This document shows positions 6,937 to 14,957 of a DNA stretch of 60,573 nt, one piece after another. The stretch spans positions 1 to 60,573 of the forward strand of contig NZ_BNJJ01000036.1 of NCBI RefSeq assembly GCF_016587435.1. The letters are read 5' to 3'. The notes below the pieces were generated by a model. That model was not told the DNA's origin. It did no database searches and worked only from the letters and a program-made list of their open reading frames with translations. Positions within the stretch are counted from its first letter, which is position 1; every line of letters begins with the position of its first letter. The stretch is from Dictyobacter formicarum (GTDB lineage Bacteria > Chloroflexota > Ktedonobacteria > Ktedonobacterales > Ktedonobacteraceae). The position numbers and the translations under genes are program-made.

Positions 6937-9792
6937 CTATGTGGTTTGAATTGAGGCAACCTCCTGCAGCCCCAATTCCTGGATCGACGTCTCGCGCATC
7001 AGGTATTTCTGTATCTTGCCTGTCACGGTCATGGGGAACTCCTGCGTGAAACGGATGTAGCGCGGGATCTTGTAGTGCGCGATCTGTTCCCGACAGTATT
7101 CCCTTACCTCATCTTCGCCCAGTTGTTCGCCGTCGCGGACCTTGATCCAGGCGACGATGGCCTCGCCGTATTTGGGATCAGGCACGCCGATGACCTGCAC
7201 ATCGGCGATCCTGGGGTGGGTGTACAGGAATTCTTCAATCTCACGGGGATAGACGTTCTCGCCGCCACGGATGATCATGTCCTTGATGCGGCCAACGATG
7301 TTGACGTAGCCCTTTTCATCCATGGTGGCCAGGTCTCCAGTGTGCATCCAGCGCGCCTGGTCGATGGCTATTGCGGTCGCCTTGGGATTGTCCCAGTAGC
7401 CCAGCATGACGCTGTAGCCGCGCGTGCAGAGCTCTCCGGGTGTCCCCAATGGAACGATTGCACCGCTAGCCGGGTCGACGATCTTGATCTCCAGGTGCGG
7501 ATGAATCTGCCCCACGGTGCTCACGCGTTTCCCCAACGGGGAATCGATGCGGGTTTGTGTTGAGACGGGTGAGGTTTCCGTCATGCCCTCAGAATGCATA
7601 TCTCCACCAGGCTCCTCTTCCGGACTAACAATAGCCTCAAAAATAGCCTGTGGATCGGCAGACAACAACCAGAAAGCGTGAGCCATCTTCTTCTCCCTAC
7701 GGCAAATCTCGATGCCCTTGCAGATGTAATCTAGAGATTGTACCGGGTCAGGGGTAACGCTCAAATCTATCCAGCAGGCATTTTTGGGAAAATCAGTTTT
7801 CATTGGAAAAGCCGGGTCACTCTTAATGCCCCACTGTTTTAAATACGAATAAATAGATGCCATTGTACGCGTGGGAACCTGCATTAATAAGTCTGTCAGA
7901 AGTGTGCAAGTAGGGTAAACGCGGCGAATAATCTCAATTTCTTGCTCTGTAAATTTCTTGTCAATCTGAGCGCCATTGGCGCGCCAGACAATTGCTACAT
8001 CTGGGCGTGGATTAATAATATCCCGCCACTCGACGTACAACTTGAACCAGTGAGGCGTCAATGGTTCAACCTCCACCTTATAAGTGAGCTCATCTATCAA
8101 AAACTGTTTCTTCTCCCAGGACAACTTCGGCCATTTATCATCAAAATTCGAGAGCACATCATAAAACTCCTGTATCTCTTTTTCCGTCTTAACGTGATTT
8201 ACCGTCTGCTGCTTATGCTCCAGGGCAGCCTTTTTCTGGTTCAGCGACTTCATACTCACAAGTATGCCTTTTACCACCTGCTCATCTTGCTTCTGATCCC
8301 CTGTTTTAATCTCATCAATCAGTGTCAACCTCTTATGGTAAGCTACCAGCTTCCTATCGATCTCAGCGAGTTGGTCCTGAATAGAAATGCACTCACCAGC
8401 CTGCTGTTTCGCAACCCTGGTAAGGTGTTCTTTTACCCTATCCGCAATATGTAAATCAGCCTTTATAAGCATCCGCAAGCGAGAAATAAATTCCCTATCC
8501 AGTACATCCACATATATAGAAAAAACGTGGTCAGACATAATGCCATGCTCTTTCCGATATGCTTTATAGAGCCATCGTTTTAACTTCGCCTCCCACATGG
8601 TAGAAAAGCCAGGAGCAATGGAGCATCGAACTTTTCCATGTAACAACGCTTCAGGCTGTCCGTGTTTCTTACGCACCTGCCTGTGACGTCGCTCCCTATT
8701 CTCCGCCAGAGGCTCTCCTTGCAGTGTATACCCACTATGATACTCGTAAGCCATGCGAAATAACTCTTTATCAACCACTGCTGGATGATTATCCCAAATA
8801 ATAAAAGCAGCCTCTGGATTATTTTTATCCTTGATCGTCCATGCACCTATGAGCGCTAAATTAGTAAACCAGCTGTAAATAGTTCCAATATCAGTGGGCT
8901 TGTACCCTAATCCTGGAAAATATTTCATCGGCGTGATTATTTCGTACATTTTTAAATCGTTATCAGATGGATCAGGAAAAAGGTAAGGCAGGTCACTAAT
9001 TTCTCTGAACAAAGCCGGAGCCGACCATCCCAACTCAAATCCCCTCTCAAAAACCCATTTCATCTTCTCCTGCCACGGCGCATAAAGTACCGGCTTGCGG
9101 ATATCCTTCGGCGCAAATCTTTCCATAACCAGACCAGGAGGGAGGTTCCGTCCATCATAGCCACCCCGAAAGCTTTTATTAAGCTTTGCAGATTGCATAT
9201 AAACAATCGGGCCTCTCAAAAAATTCGCGGCTTCGATCATCTTATTCTGAAACTTAACTACATGGTCTGGATTTCTAAAATTGTAGAACTTTACTGCACC
9301 ATACTCATCTAGCTCATCTGAAGCTGTAAAGGGAGGAACGAATAAACTTATCCCCTTTTCCTTGCACTTGGCAATAAAGGGACCCCATTGGTCGCCTTCC
9401 AGATTTCTAAATAACCTATCCTCGCGAGAGACGATAATCTCTCCTATGCGACGAAACTCACCATTCGGCAACATCATGCCTTTTTCCATATCAGACCACA
9501 ATCGATTAAATTCAGGGCGCTCATCAATACGCAGCTTTCCACTCTTACCAGCACCTTCATCGTACACAACAATATAGTCCTCATCCTCCTGCCTGCGCAG
9601 TCGAGTAGCGAACACGCGCAAGCCAAGTTGTATACGACGAGACTCCCCATACTTTTTATCAGCTCCTTTACCTGATTGCCTGATATAAACAGCCGTCAAG
9701 CGGGTCTGATCAATTTCTGGTAACTCAAACGTATAATTTTGTTTCTCTCGGTTTTCCAATTCCTGAAATTTAAATCGTCGCGGCTTGGTCAT
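6937..9792 (-). CDS. Large serine recombinase fused in frame to the C-terminal part of an acyl-CoA synthetase
   Basis: A 951-aa open frame with two unrelated parts. Residues 1 to about 734 are a large serine recombinase. It has a resolvase catalytic domain with YIRQS (catalytic Ser40, Arg38) and SREDRLFRN, a recombinase domain around [11 protein letters not shown] and the [11 protein letters not shown] region, a degenerate zinc-ribbon area, and a Lys/Gln-rich coiled coil at about 470-560. From GMTETSPVS (about residue 735) to the end it is the C-terminal part of an AMP-forming acyl-CoA synthetase: [33 protein letters not shown], and [14 protein letters not shown] with the catalytic Lys. Residues 1-734 alone fit a complete recombinase. 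The synthetase piece lacks the AMP-binding half and should not be active alone. Best explained by insertion of a mobile element into a synthetase gene. Confidence 0.88.
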   Translation of the reverse strand: MTKPRRFKFQELENREKQNYTFELPEIDQTRLTAVYIRQSGKGADKKYGESRRIQLGLRVFATRLRRQEDEDYIVVYDEGAGKSGKLRIDERPEFNRLWSDMEKGMMLPNGEFRRIGEIIVSREDRLFRNLEGDQWGPFIAKCKEKGISLFVPPFTASDELDEYGAVKFYNFRNPDHVVKFQNKMIEAANFLRGPIVYMQSAKLNKSFRGGYDGRNLPPGLVMERFAPKDIRKPVLYAPWQEKMKWVFERGFELGWSAPALFREISDLPYLFPDPSDNDLKMYEIITPMKYFPGLGYKPTDIGTIYSWFTNLALIGAWTIKDKNNPEAAFIIWDNHPAVVDKELFRMAYEYHSGYTLQGEPLAENRERRHRQVRKKHGQPEALLHGKVRCSIAPGFSTMWEAKLKRWLYKAYRKEHGIMSDHVFSIYVDVLDREFISRLRMLIKADLHIADRVKEHLTRVAKQQAGECISIQDQLAEIDRKLVAYHKRLTLIDEIKTGDQKQDEQVVKGILVSMKSLNQKKAALEHKQQTVNHVKTEKEIQEFYDVLSNFDDKWPKLSWEKKQFLIDELTYKVEVEPLTPHWFKLYVEWRDIINPRPDVAIVWRANGAQIDKKFTEQEIEIIRRVYPTCTLLTDLLMQVPTRTMASIYSYLKQWGIKSDPAFPMKTDFPKNACWIDLSVTPDPVQSLDYICKGIEICRREKKMAHAFWLLSADPQAIFEAIVSPEEEPGGDMHSEGMTETSPVSTQTRIDSPLGKRVSTVGQIHPHLEIKIVDPASGAIVPLGTPGELCTRGYSVMLGYWDNPKATAIAIDQARWMHTGDLATMDEKGYVNIVGRIKDMIIRGGENVYPREIEEFLYTHPRIADVQVIGVPDPKYGEAIVAWIKVRDGEQLGEDEVREYCREQIAHYKIPRYIRFTQEFPMTVTGKIQKYLMRETSIQELGLQEVASIQTT
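7585..7590 (-). other. Recombinase / acyl-CoA synthetase junction (candidate att site)
   Basis: Reading leftward, recombinase-type sequence ends and the conserved synthetase motif GMTETSP begins at about 7587. If integration was by the encoded serine recombinase, the crossover lies at or close to this point. The exact 2-bp core cannot be located without the other end. Confidence 0.5.
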
Positions 9793-9832
9793 TCTTATTA
9801 CTTACCCTCTCTAACAGCGCAAATAATTACAA

Positions 9833-9889
9833 AATATTAACGATATCATATTTAAAATTTAAAATTTTAAATATGATATCGTTAATATT
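9833..9889. repeat. 57-bp perfect palindrome upstream of the recombinase
   Basis: Two perfect 26-bp arms (9833-9858 and 9864-9889) flank a 5-nt spacer. The sequence is almost entirely A+T with GATATC blocks. It sits 41 bp upstream of the recombinase start, between it and the 34-codon gene. It could be an operator, a recombinase or accessory-factor binding site, or a cruciform-forming element. A terminator is less likely because neither flank has a clear T-tract. Confidence 0.9.
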
Positions 9890-9920
9890 AATAGATAAGA
9901 ATACGAAAAGTCAAGTACAT

Positions 9921-10025
9921 TTAGTTCCTTCGCGCAGTGAATTCATGGGCATAATTCTCAATATATTTAATCAGTAATTCCTTCTGCTCTTCGCTCAAAT
10001 ACGACATCGCTAATCTCAAATCCAT
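9921..10025 (-). CDS. Small helical protein, 34 aa, upstream of recombinase
   Basis: A 34-codon frame starts at the ATG at 10023-10025 behind a strong GGAGG site at eight-base spacing and ends with TAA at 9921-9923. The product is charged and looks mostly helical (SEEQKELLIKYIENYA). It is on the recombinase strand with the palindrome between them. Recombination directionality factors and repressors of serine-recombinase elements are often small and encoded beside the recombinase, so a regulatory role is possible, but no family is recognised. Confidence 0.55.
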   Translation of the reverse strand: MDLRLAMSYLSEEQKELLIKYIENYAHEFTARRN

Positions 10026-10187
10026 CCCTTAAACCTCCAGACAGAGAACTCTAGATGAAAAGATATATTTTTACATCACAGAGCTATGGCCTTACGATGC
10101 TTCAGTAAGCCTAGAATAGCCTGCTTGAGGCAGAGAATGGGGCGAGAGTTTTGATCCAGAAAAAAGAATATTTTTAAGGAAATTTAT

Positions 10188-10224
10188 CTATGAGATTGTG
10201 TAATGCATTAACACAATCTCATAG
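10188..10224 (-). terminator. Hairpin after the methyltransferase gene (probable terminator)
   Basis: Perfect 14-bp arms CTATGAGATTGTGT / ACACAATCTCATAG lie 20 bp past the stop codon of the leftward RiPP operon. T-rich sequence follows in that direction about 15-25 bp on rather than immediately. It probably ends the operon transcript; it may instead be a repeat boundary. Confidence 0.55.
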
Positions 10225-10244
10225 TAGAAGGTTCTGTGTATCTA

Positions 10245-11426
10245 TTAAGCGCGCTTTTGAGGCGCATTAACGAGTAAACTCAGTGTCCCTACATATAAGA
10301 CAGTCTGGTTATGAGCGTTTATCTCCAGACGGTAATGTTGGGGTGCAGGCCTTTTCAAGACTTCCCAGGTGGCGTAAGCATCCTGGATTTTCTGCCAGAG
10401 AGGATAGGAGCCGTGGACGTCACCAGCCCATTTGCCGTTCAGTTGTTGGAAGCGAAGGATCGTACAGTGTTTGGGATTGTACAGATAGATATAGGTGACG
10501 TCGCCCATGATTTGTCGGCTGATATGGGTGTCTGGGAGAAACCACTGCAGGAACCAGCGGTAGGAGTGATTTTCGAAGATATCAGGAAAAGGTGAGTTGT
10601 TAGCCAGGGGGAATAGCTCACGTCGTGGCTCCAGGAGCAGATTTTTAACCGTATCAAAGGATGTTTGAGGCAGCTGTTCTGTGATTAGAGGCATGAAGTG
10701 TAGCGGTCGCTCTTGGAAATGTCCGCTTATGTTGCCGTCTTGCGCTTTTTCCATGATCAAAAATCCGCTGGCGAGCGAGCCGTGCAGGTCGGTGACGAGA
10801 CGTCCTCCTGGGCCGAGTTGCTGGGTCCAGGCTGGCGGTATAAGAGGGACGCTAGCAGTGGCGATAATGCGATCATATGGAGCGTGCTCAGGGTAACCTC
10901 GATAGCCATCTCCAACGACGACATTGACTAGTCCAACTGTGCCCAGCAACGCCTGCTGCGCCTGTTGGGCCAGTCCTTTGTCGATTTCGATACTCGTGAC
11001 CAAGCGGGGGTCTCCGGTGAGCATGGTCATGATGGCCACATTATAGCCAGTTCCTGCACCTATCTCCAAAACGCGTTGTCCTGGTTTGATATCGAGTGCT
11101 TCGAGCATGAGTGCCATGACAGTTGGCATCGAGCTAGACGAACTGGGCCAGCCGCGCTCATTCACCTGTGTAACCAGCGCTTCATCGCTATAAACGATTT
11201 GCATATAGTCTTGTGTGTTTGCCGCGTCGTATCGCGTCCATTCCCTTCGCTTTGGAGCCTCGTCTCGTTCGTAGAAAAAGGGGACGAAACGTTCTCGGGG
11301 GATGGCCTCGAAGGCTTTGCGGATTGCTGCTGTTTTGATGACGCCTTTGCTCACGAGTTCATCGGCCAGGTACTGGCGTGCTTCTGCAGATGACTGCGTG
11401 GCGCTGTTGAAAGGGAAGGTACTCAT
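10245..11426 (-). CDS. tgmC: PIMT-like methyltransferase of an ATP-grasp peptide (graspetide) system
   Basis: A 393-aa protein with a protein-L-isoaspartate O-methyltransferase core. The SAM motif VLEIGAGTGYN is at residues 119-129, preceded by the Ser-rich MP motif (WPSSSSSMP) and followed by GDGYRGYPEHAPYDRII. The C-terminal 170 residues, with YRWFLQWFLPD, are an extension absent from housekeeping PIMT. In graspetide clusters these enzymes methylate an Asp side chain of the cyclised peptide, which can then collapse to an aspartimide. The start at 11426 overlaps the stop of the ATP-grasp gene as ATGA, so the two are translationally coupled; a longer frame from 11540 has no ribosome site. Symbol follows the ATP-grasp peptide maturase naming. 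Confidence 0.9.
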   Translation of the reverse strand: MSTFPFNSATQSSAEARQYLADELVSKGVIKTAAIRKAFEAIPRERFVPFFYERDEAPKRREWTRYDAANTQDYMQIVYSDEALVTQVNERGWPSSSSSMPTVMALMLEALDIKPGQRVLEIGAGTGYNVAIMTMLTGDPRLVTSIEIDKGLAQQAQQALLGTVGLVNVVVGDGYRGYPEHAPYDRIIATASVPLIPPAWTQQLGPGGRLVTDLHGSLASGFLIMEKAQDGNISGHFQERPLHFMPLITEQLPQTSFDTVKNLLLEPRRELFPLANNSPFPDIFENHSYRWFLQWFLPDTHISRQIMGDVTYIYLYNPKHCTILRFQQLNGKWAGDVHGSYPLWQKIQDAYATWEVLKRPAPQHYRLEINAHNQTVLYVGTLSLLVNAPQKRA

Positions 11427-12424
11427 AGGCGATACTCCTCTGGTTGTGATAAGAGATTGGCCATGGCTTCCTTTAAGTGGAGTTGTGGCACTTCTTTTTG
11501 GAGCCAGTAAAATTGTCCATTGGGATTCAATTCGAGCCATACGTACTCGCCTGCGGGTGTGACGATCAGGTCCATTGACGAGTATTGTAGCCCAAAGAAG
11601 CGGACCAGGTCGAAGAGCTTTTGTGCGAGGTCATCCGGCAATTGGTGGGCGCCGTAGGTCAGGTTGGGGTAATCGCGCCGGAAGTAGATGCGCCCATGTG
11701 CTGTGTGCTGGGAGTGGATCTCTGCCGCAAAGATCTGTTGTCCGATGATGATCACGCGCAGCTCGAATGCTTTCACGACAGCCTCCTGGAAGAGGTGGGC
11801 TGTGACGCGTACTCGTTTGAGGGTGTGTTCGTCAATGTATTCAGGTCCTACTTCGTTGGTATACAGGTAGCTCTTGTCGTTGCCCTCGATAACGCCACGA
11901 GCGACCGATTTAAGAATGATGCGACCCTGGCAGGTTTCATAAAAGGTTTTGACCTGTTGTGGGTCATTCGTGACCAGGGTGCGGGGAATCTGCAAGCCAA
12001 GTTGTTGGGCGGCTGTCATCTGGAGCGGCTTGAGATCGGCTCTTCGGATGGCATGATAGCGGCTGACCCAGAGTGTATGCGTATCCTGTAACTCGGTACT
12101 TTCCAGGATGCCCAGAAAGCCTCGCTGGGTTTCCAGTTCGAGGAAGTTTTGCTCGCCAACTGTATATTCAGAAGGAGCTTTATAGAACGTGGGGCGGCGC
12201 CACCAGATGCCGGCCAGGGTATCAAGGGCAATAGTCTGCCCTTGATACTCGAACGTTCCATCCAACAGGCCTTGCTGATCAAGCGTGCATGAGGCGGTGA
12301 TGCCGCCTGGAAAATCGGCGACATTGCAGCAGGTGACTCGGACACCGCGATGCTGCAACTCCTCAATCATCATGGTGGCGTGGCCATCGGTTGGCTGTGT
12401 GAGGATCAACACGTGACTTCGCAT
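11423..12424 (-). CDS. tgmB: ATP-grasp ribosomal-peptide maturase (graspetide macrocyclase)
   Basis: A 333-aa ATP-grasp ligase of the MvdC/MvdD-like type. Visible are the N-terminal HVLILTQPTDGHATMM, the GIWWRRPTFY motif typical of this subfamily, an ATP-binding lysine region (GRIILKSVARGVIEG), and the metal-binding end SSMDLIVTPAGEYVWLELNP. These enzymes activate Asp or Glu side-chain carboxylates of a precursor with ATP and join them to Ser/Thr hydroxyls or Lys amines, forming omega-ester or omega-amide rings. The ATG overlaps the precursor stop codon (TAATG) and the stop overlaps the methyltransferase ATG, so the three genes form a tightly coupled unit. Confidence 0.93.
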   Translation of the reverse strand: MRSHVLILTQPTDGHATMMIEELQHRGVRVTCCNVADFPGGITASCTLDQQGLLDGTFEYQGQTIALDTLAGIWWRRPTFYKAPSEYTVGEQNFLELETQRGFLGILESTELQDTHTLWVSRYHAIRRADLKPLQMTAAQQLGLQIPRTLVTNDPQQVKTFYETCQGRIILKSVARGVIEGNDKSYLYTNEVGPEYIDEHTLKRVRVTAHLFQEAVVKAFELRVIIIGQQIFAAEIHSQHTAHGRIYFRRDYPNLTYGAHQLPDDLAQKLFDLVRFFGLQYSSMDLIVTPAGEYVWLELNPNGQFYWLQKEVPQLHLKEAMANLLSQPEEYRL

Positions 12425-12687
12425 TAGTAATCGTCGTCCTCTCGTGAATTGGAGTCAGCGATGAGCCCGGTTTGATCCGGGATTTCATCCGGATCATCTG
12501 TATCGTCGGTCTCATCATCCTCCTCTTTGCCGTCACGATTACTTTTGTAGGCCGTCGGATAAATGGACTCGTCGCGTGGACCGAAACGGGGTGGGGTTTC
12601 GGCGAAGAGTAGACTAAAGGGCAGTGGTCTTTCAACGGGCTCGCTGGTTTCAACTGGAACCGATGATGCTGGAAGCGTTGTGTTCAT
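12424..12687 (-). CDS. tgmA: Graspetide precursor peptide (ATP-grasp-modified RiPP)
   Basis: An 87-aa peptide. Residues 1-54 look like a leader: an RPLPFSLLFAETPPRFGP block resembles the conserved recognition element of ATP-grasp target peptides, followed by YPTAYKSNRDGK. Residues 55-87 are the candidate core, extremely acidic, with Thr60, Thr63, Thr73, Ser79 and Ser81 as possible ester donors and many Asp/Glu as acceptors; it ends with Asp-Asp-Asp-Tyr. The start at 12687 has GGAG at suitable spacing. The frame is open further upstream, but there it runs through the leader hairpins. It is coupled to the ATP-grasp gene by TAATG. Ring pattern and activity cannot be inferred. Confidence 0.87.
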   Translation of the reverse strand: MNTTLPASSVPVETSEPVERPLPFSLLFAETPPRFGPRDESIYPTAYKSNRDGKEEDDETDDTDDPDEIPDQTGLIADSNSREDDDY

Positions 12688-12760
12688 CTCTTGTGCTCCA
12701 ATCTGCTTATTGTCTCTTTCTATGATGGATGCACTACAAAGTTGCTTACCTGAGGTGACC

Positions 12761-12876
12761 TTCCCGGTGCATGTTGTCGCAAGGGTTGGGGTGGAGACTG
12801 TGACAACATGCACCGGGAACACAGACACAACATGGAGTACGGTGCCCAGGGGTTGGGCGAGGCAAATACTCCATGT
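12761..12876 (-). promoter_or_regulatory. Double-hairpin 5' leader of the graspetide precursor mRNA
   Basis: Two perfect inverted repeats lie between the HTH gene and the precursor. The first met by leftward transcription has 10-bp arms ACATGGAGTA/TACTCCATGT (12830-12839 and 12867-12876). The second has perfect 18-bp arms (12761-12778 and 12802-12819) and a 23-nt loop. Both loops carry a C-rich CCAACCC motif on the RNA strand. The second stem ends 73 nt before the precursor ATG. Attenuation, mRNA processing or a protein-binding site are all possible. Confidence 0.7.
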
Positions 12877-12920
12877 GACGGCTGTGTCATGCACACTCTC
12901 CCGTTCTGTTCTTTCTCTCC

Positions 12921-13181
12921 TCACTGCGCTCTGTGTCTGGATGATGGCATCCAGGCGACGGGATGACTCCACCGAATGTCATTCAAGGTGACGCGTTGGT
13001 GTGTGTGGCGAGAGAATGTGTTCATGACTGTGCGGGCGACATGTTCGTCAACGAAACCGCCGATTTCAACTGCGTATGATTGTGCCAGGGTCACACCTGC
13101 CTCACGTGCCAGTTGTTCGGATGTGATGGTGGTGTTCCTGCGCAATTCGAGCAGAGTTGGTTTGCTGGCGTGCTTATCCAT
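12921..13181 (-). CDS. Small HTH (XRE-like) protein
   Basis: An 86-aa protein whose N-terminal half fits a helix-turn-helix: LLELRRNTTITSEQLAREAG and then a second helix containing VTLAQSYAVEIGG. The remainder ends with VTLNDIRW. The ATG overlaps the stop of the upstream 75-aa gene by eight bases (ATGGATAA), indicating coupling. It precedes the graspetide precursor in the same direction with a 233-bp structured gap. It may regulate the cluster, perhaps at the palindrome at 13430-13451. DNA binding is inferred from the fold only. Confidence 0.7.
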   Translation of the reverse strand: MDKHASKPTLLELRRNTTITSEQLAREAGVTLAQSYAVEIGGFVDEHVARTVMNTFSRHTHQRVTLNDIRWSHPVAWMPSSRHRAQ

Positions 13182-13401
13182 CGATCACGCTCCGCTCATA
13201 GATCTCACACATGGCCACAATCGACTTTTCATCGCCAATCACATGGGCCAACTGTTCCTGAGCACATTGCAACTCTATATGCTTGCGGACAATAAAGGTG
13301 TGCCTGGCCGTTCCCGCCGCGAGTCCTGAAAGTCCCTGGTGCATGGCAAAGCAAATCGACTCGATCTGCTGCCGTAACACTGCAACCTGGCTTCCTGCCA
13401 T
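13174..13401 (-). CDS. Conserved-looking small protein of unknown function
   Basis: A 75-aa protein with no recognised domain, predicted mainly helical (VAVLRQQIESICFAMHQGL, then an Ala/Gly turn and HTFIVRKHIEL). The start at 13401 is well supported by AAAGGAGG at ideal spacing. It is the first gene of the RiPP operon and overlaps the HTH gene, so both are likely expressed with the precursor. A role as a partner of the HTH protein is possible but unproven. Confidence 0.65.
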   Translation of the reverse strand: MAGSQVAVLRQQIESICFAMHQGLSGLAAGTARHTFIVRKHIELQCAQEQLAHVIGDEKSIVAMCEIYERSVIDG

Positions 13402-13429
13402 GAGAAACCTCCTTTGTTTTGTGGTGATC

Positions 13430-13451
13430 GTATTCTCTGTGTAGAGAATAC
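13430..13451. promoter_or_regulatory. Palindromic operator candidate between divergent operons
   Basis: GTATTCTCT-GTGT-AGAGAATAC, perfect 9-bp arms, lies 29-50 bp upstream of the first gene of the RiPP operon and 125 bp upstream of the divergent XRE-TPR gene. Its position fits a repressor site for one of the two HTH proteins. Confidence 0.55.
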
Positions 13452-13575
13452 CCAGGATAGCGCCGCAAGTAGATAGCGCTTTGATGCCAGATGTTGACTT
13501 TTTCGTGATATGGGCTGTTTTATAGGTGATTTTGTGCTACACTTTTTCTATGAGATAGAACGTGAGGTATGAGTT

Positions 13576-14949
13576 ATGAGCCGTGAAGAAAAACAGCCAA
13601 ACGAGAAGCTCAAATATCAGCGCGAGATCCGTGGCTGGTCGCAGAAGAAGATTGGCATGAGTATTGGGACCAGTAAAGAGATGGTGAGTCGCTGGGAGAC
13701 GGGTGAAAGAGCACCAGGCAAGTTTTATCAGGAAAAGCTCTGCACTTTATTTCAGCTTTCCGCTATTGAGCTTGGCTTTTTAGTGCCACCAAAAGCGGCT
13801 GGAGGGTCTCTCGCCTCCCAATCAGAGCCTTCCGCTCTGCCTGTATCAGGACAAGATCAACAGCATAGAGACATAACAATAGATACTGGAGGACCTGTTT
13901 TGGATCTTTCGCGTCGGCATGTGTTGAAAGGTATGCTCCAGGTTGCCTGTACGACGCTGGTTCTTTCCCCGTATACCATGCTTCATGCCGATGCACTGCA
14001 TCGACTCGATTATTATCTCACACGTTCTTCTGGTGTTGATACGAGCGTGCTAGATGATCTTGAGGACGTCACGCAACGCTACTGGAAGCTTAGCCAGAAT
14101 TTTTCATTTGAGGTCTTTAGTGGCGTCGTTGGTCACTTTCAGACTGTCACCGCTCTATTGCATCGTTCCCAGCCTTTAGGTACAGCACAACGACTCTCAG
14201 AGATTGCCGGAGAAGTGGCTCAAATCATCGGGAAAATTCTTTTTGACTTTCATGAGTATGATCTGGCATGGTCCTATTATGCTTTCTCCCTCAGCGCTGC
14301 CCAGGCAGCGGGTAACCATGATTTATGGGCTGTGGGCCTTGGTCGTATGAGCTTATTGAGCATAGAGAAACATCAACCACAAGATGCACTCACCCTCTTA
14401 GTTGCCAGTCAGAAGCTTGCTGTCCAACAGAACGGTACTCGTGCTTGGTTAGCTTGTATCGAAGCCGAGGCGAATTCACAGCTTGGGGACCTTGAGGCAT
14501 TTACCAGAGCGATTGAGATAGCAGAAAATATCGCTCCCGATACAATCGTCGACAATGATAGGTATGCCACGGGTTTCAGCCCCTCACGTCTGGCTGGCTA
14601 CAAGGGATCAGGATATCTCCAATTGAAGAAATCCGAGCTGGCGCTTGGTGCACTGCAATTTGCCGAATCTCTGTTGACCTCTTCCTCTTTGCGGCGCAAA
14701 TCAGTTATACTGGCTGATATGGGAACTGCTTATGCTGGCCTCGGCGATGACCAGAAAGCCTATGAGGTCGCCTGTCAATCATTGACCATTATTCGCCATG
14801 TGCGATCGTTGAGTTCCCTGCAACGCATCTATGCCTTACGCACGGCTCTTCAGCCCTGGGAAACGGCTGCCTGGGTGAATGAGCTGGATCACCATATCCA
14901 CGAAGTTTACAAAGAAATCACAGCGGAGCCTGTTGCTTCACTGTTGTAA
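13576..14949 (+). CDS. XRE regulator with C-terminal TPR-like repeats
   Basis: A 457-aa protein. Residues about 9-70 are an XRE HTH (LKYQREIRGWSQKKIGMSIG, then VSRWETGERAPG). A linker with a SRRHVLKG stretch follows, and the remainder is TPR-like helical repeats (DLAWSYYAFSLSAAQAAGNH; KAYEVACQSL near the end). This architecture is common in actinobacteria and Ktedonobacteria, where the repeats are thought to sense a peptide or protein partner. It is divergent from the RiPP operon and followed after 8 bp by a flavoprotein gene. It may control one or both, perhaps via the palindrome at 13430-13451. Confidence 0.87.
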   Translation: MSREEKQPNEKLKYQREIRGWSQKKIGMSIGTSKEMVSRWETGERAPGKFYQEKLCTLFQLSAIELGFLVPPKAAGGSLASQSEPSALPVSGQDQQHRDITIDTGGPVLDLSRRHVLKGMLQVACTTLVLSPYTMLHADALHRLDYYLTRSSGVDTSVLDDLEDVTQRYWKLSQNFSFEVFSGVVGHFQTVTALLHRSQPLGTAQRLSEIAGEVAQIIGKILFDFHEYDLAWSYYAFSLSAAQAAGNHDLWAVGLGRMSLLSIEKHQPQDALTLLVASQKLAVQQNGTRAWLACIEAEANSQLGDLEAFTRAIEIAENIAPDTIVDNDRYATGFSPSRLAGYKGSGYLQLKKSELALGALQFAESLLTSSSLRRKSVILADMGTAYAGLGDDQKAYEVACQSLTIIRHVRSLSSLQRIYALRTALQPWETAAWVNELDHHIHEVYKEITAEPVASLL

Positions 14950-14957
14950 GGAGTGCT

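Noticed and set aside
12687..12972. N-terminal extension of the graspetide precursor to 182 aa
   Set aside because: The upstream part runs through both leader hairpins and has no ribosome site, whereas the ATG at 12687 has one.
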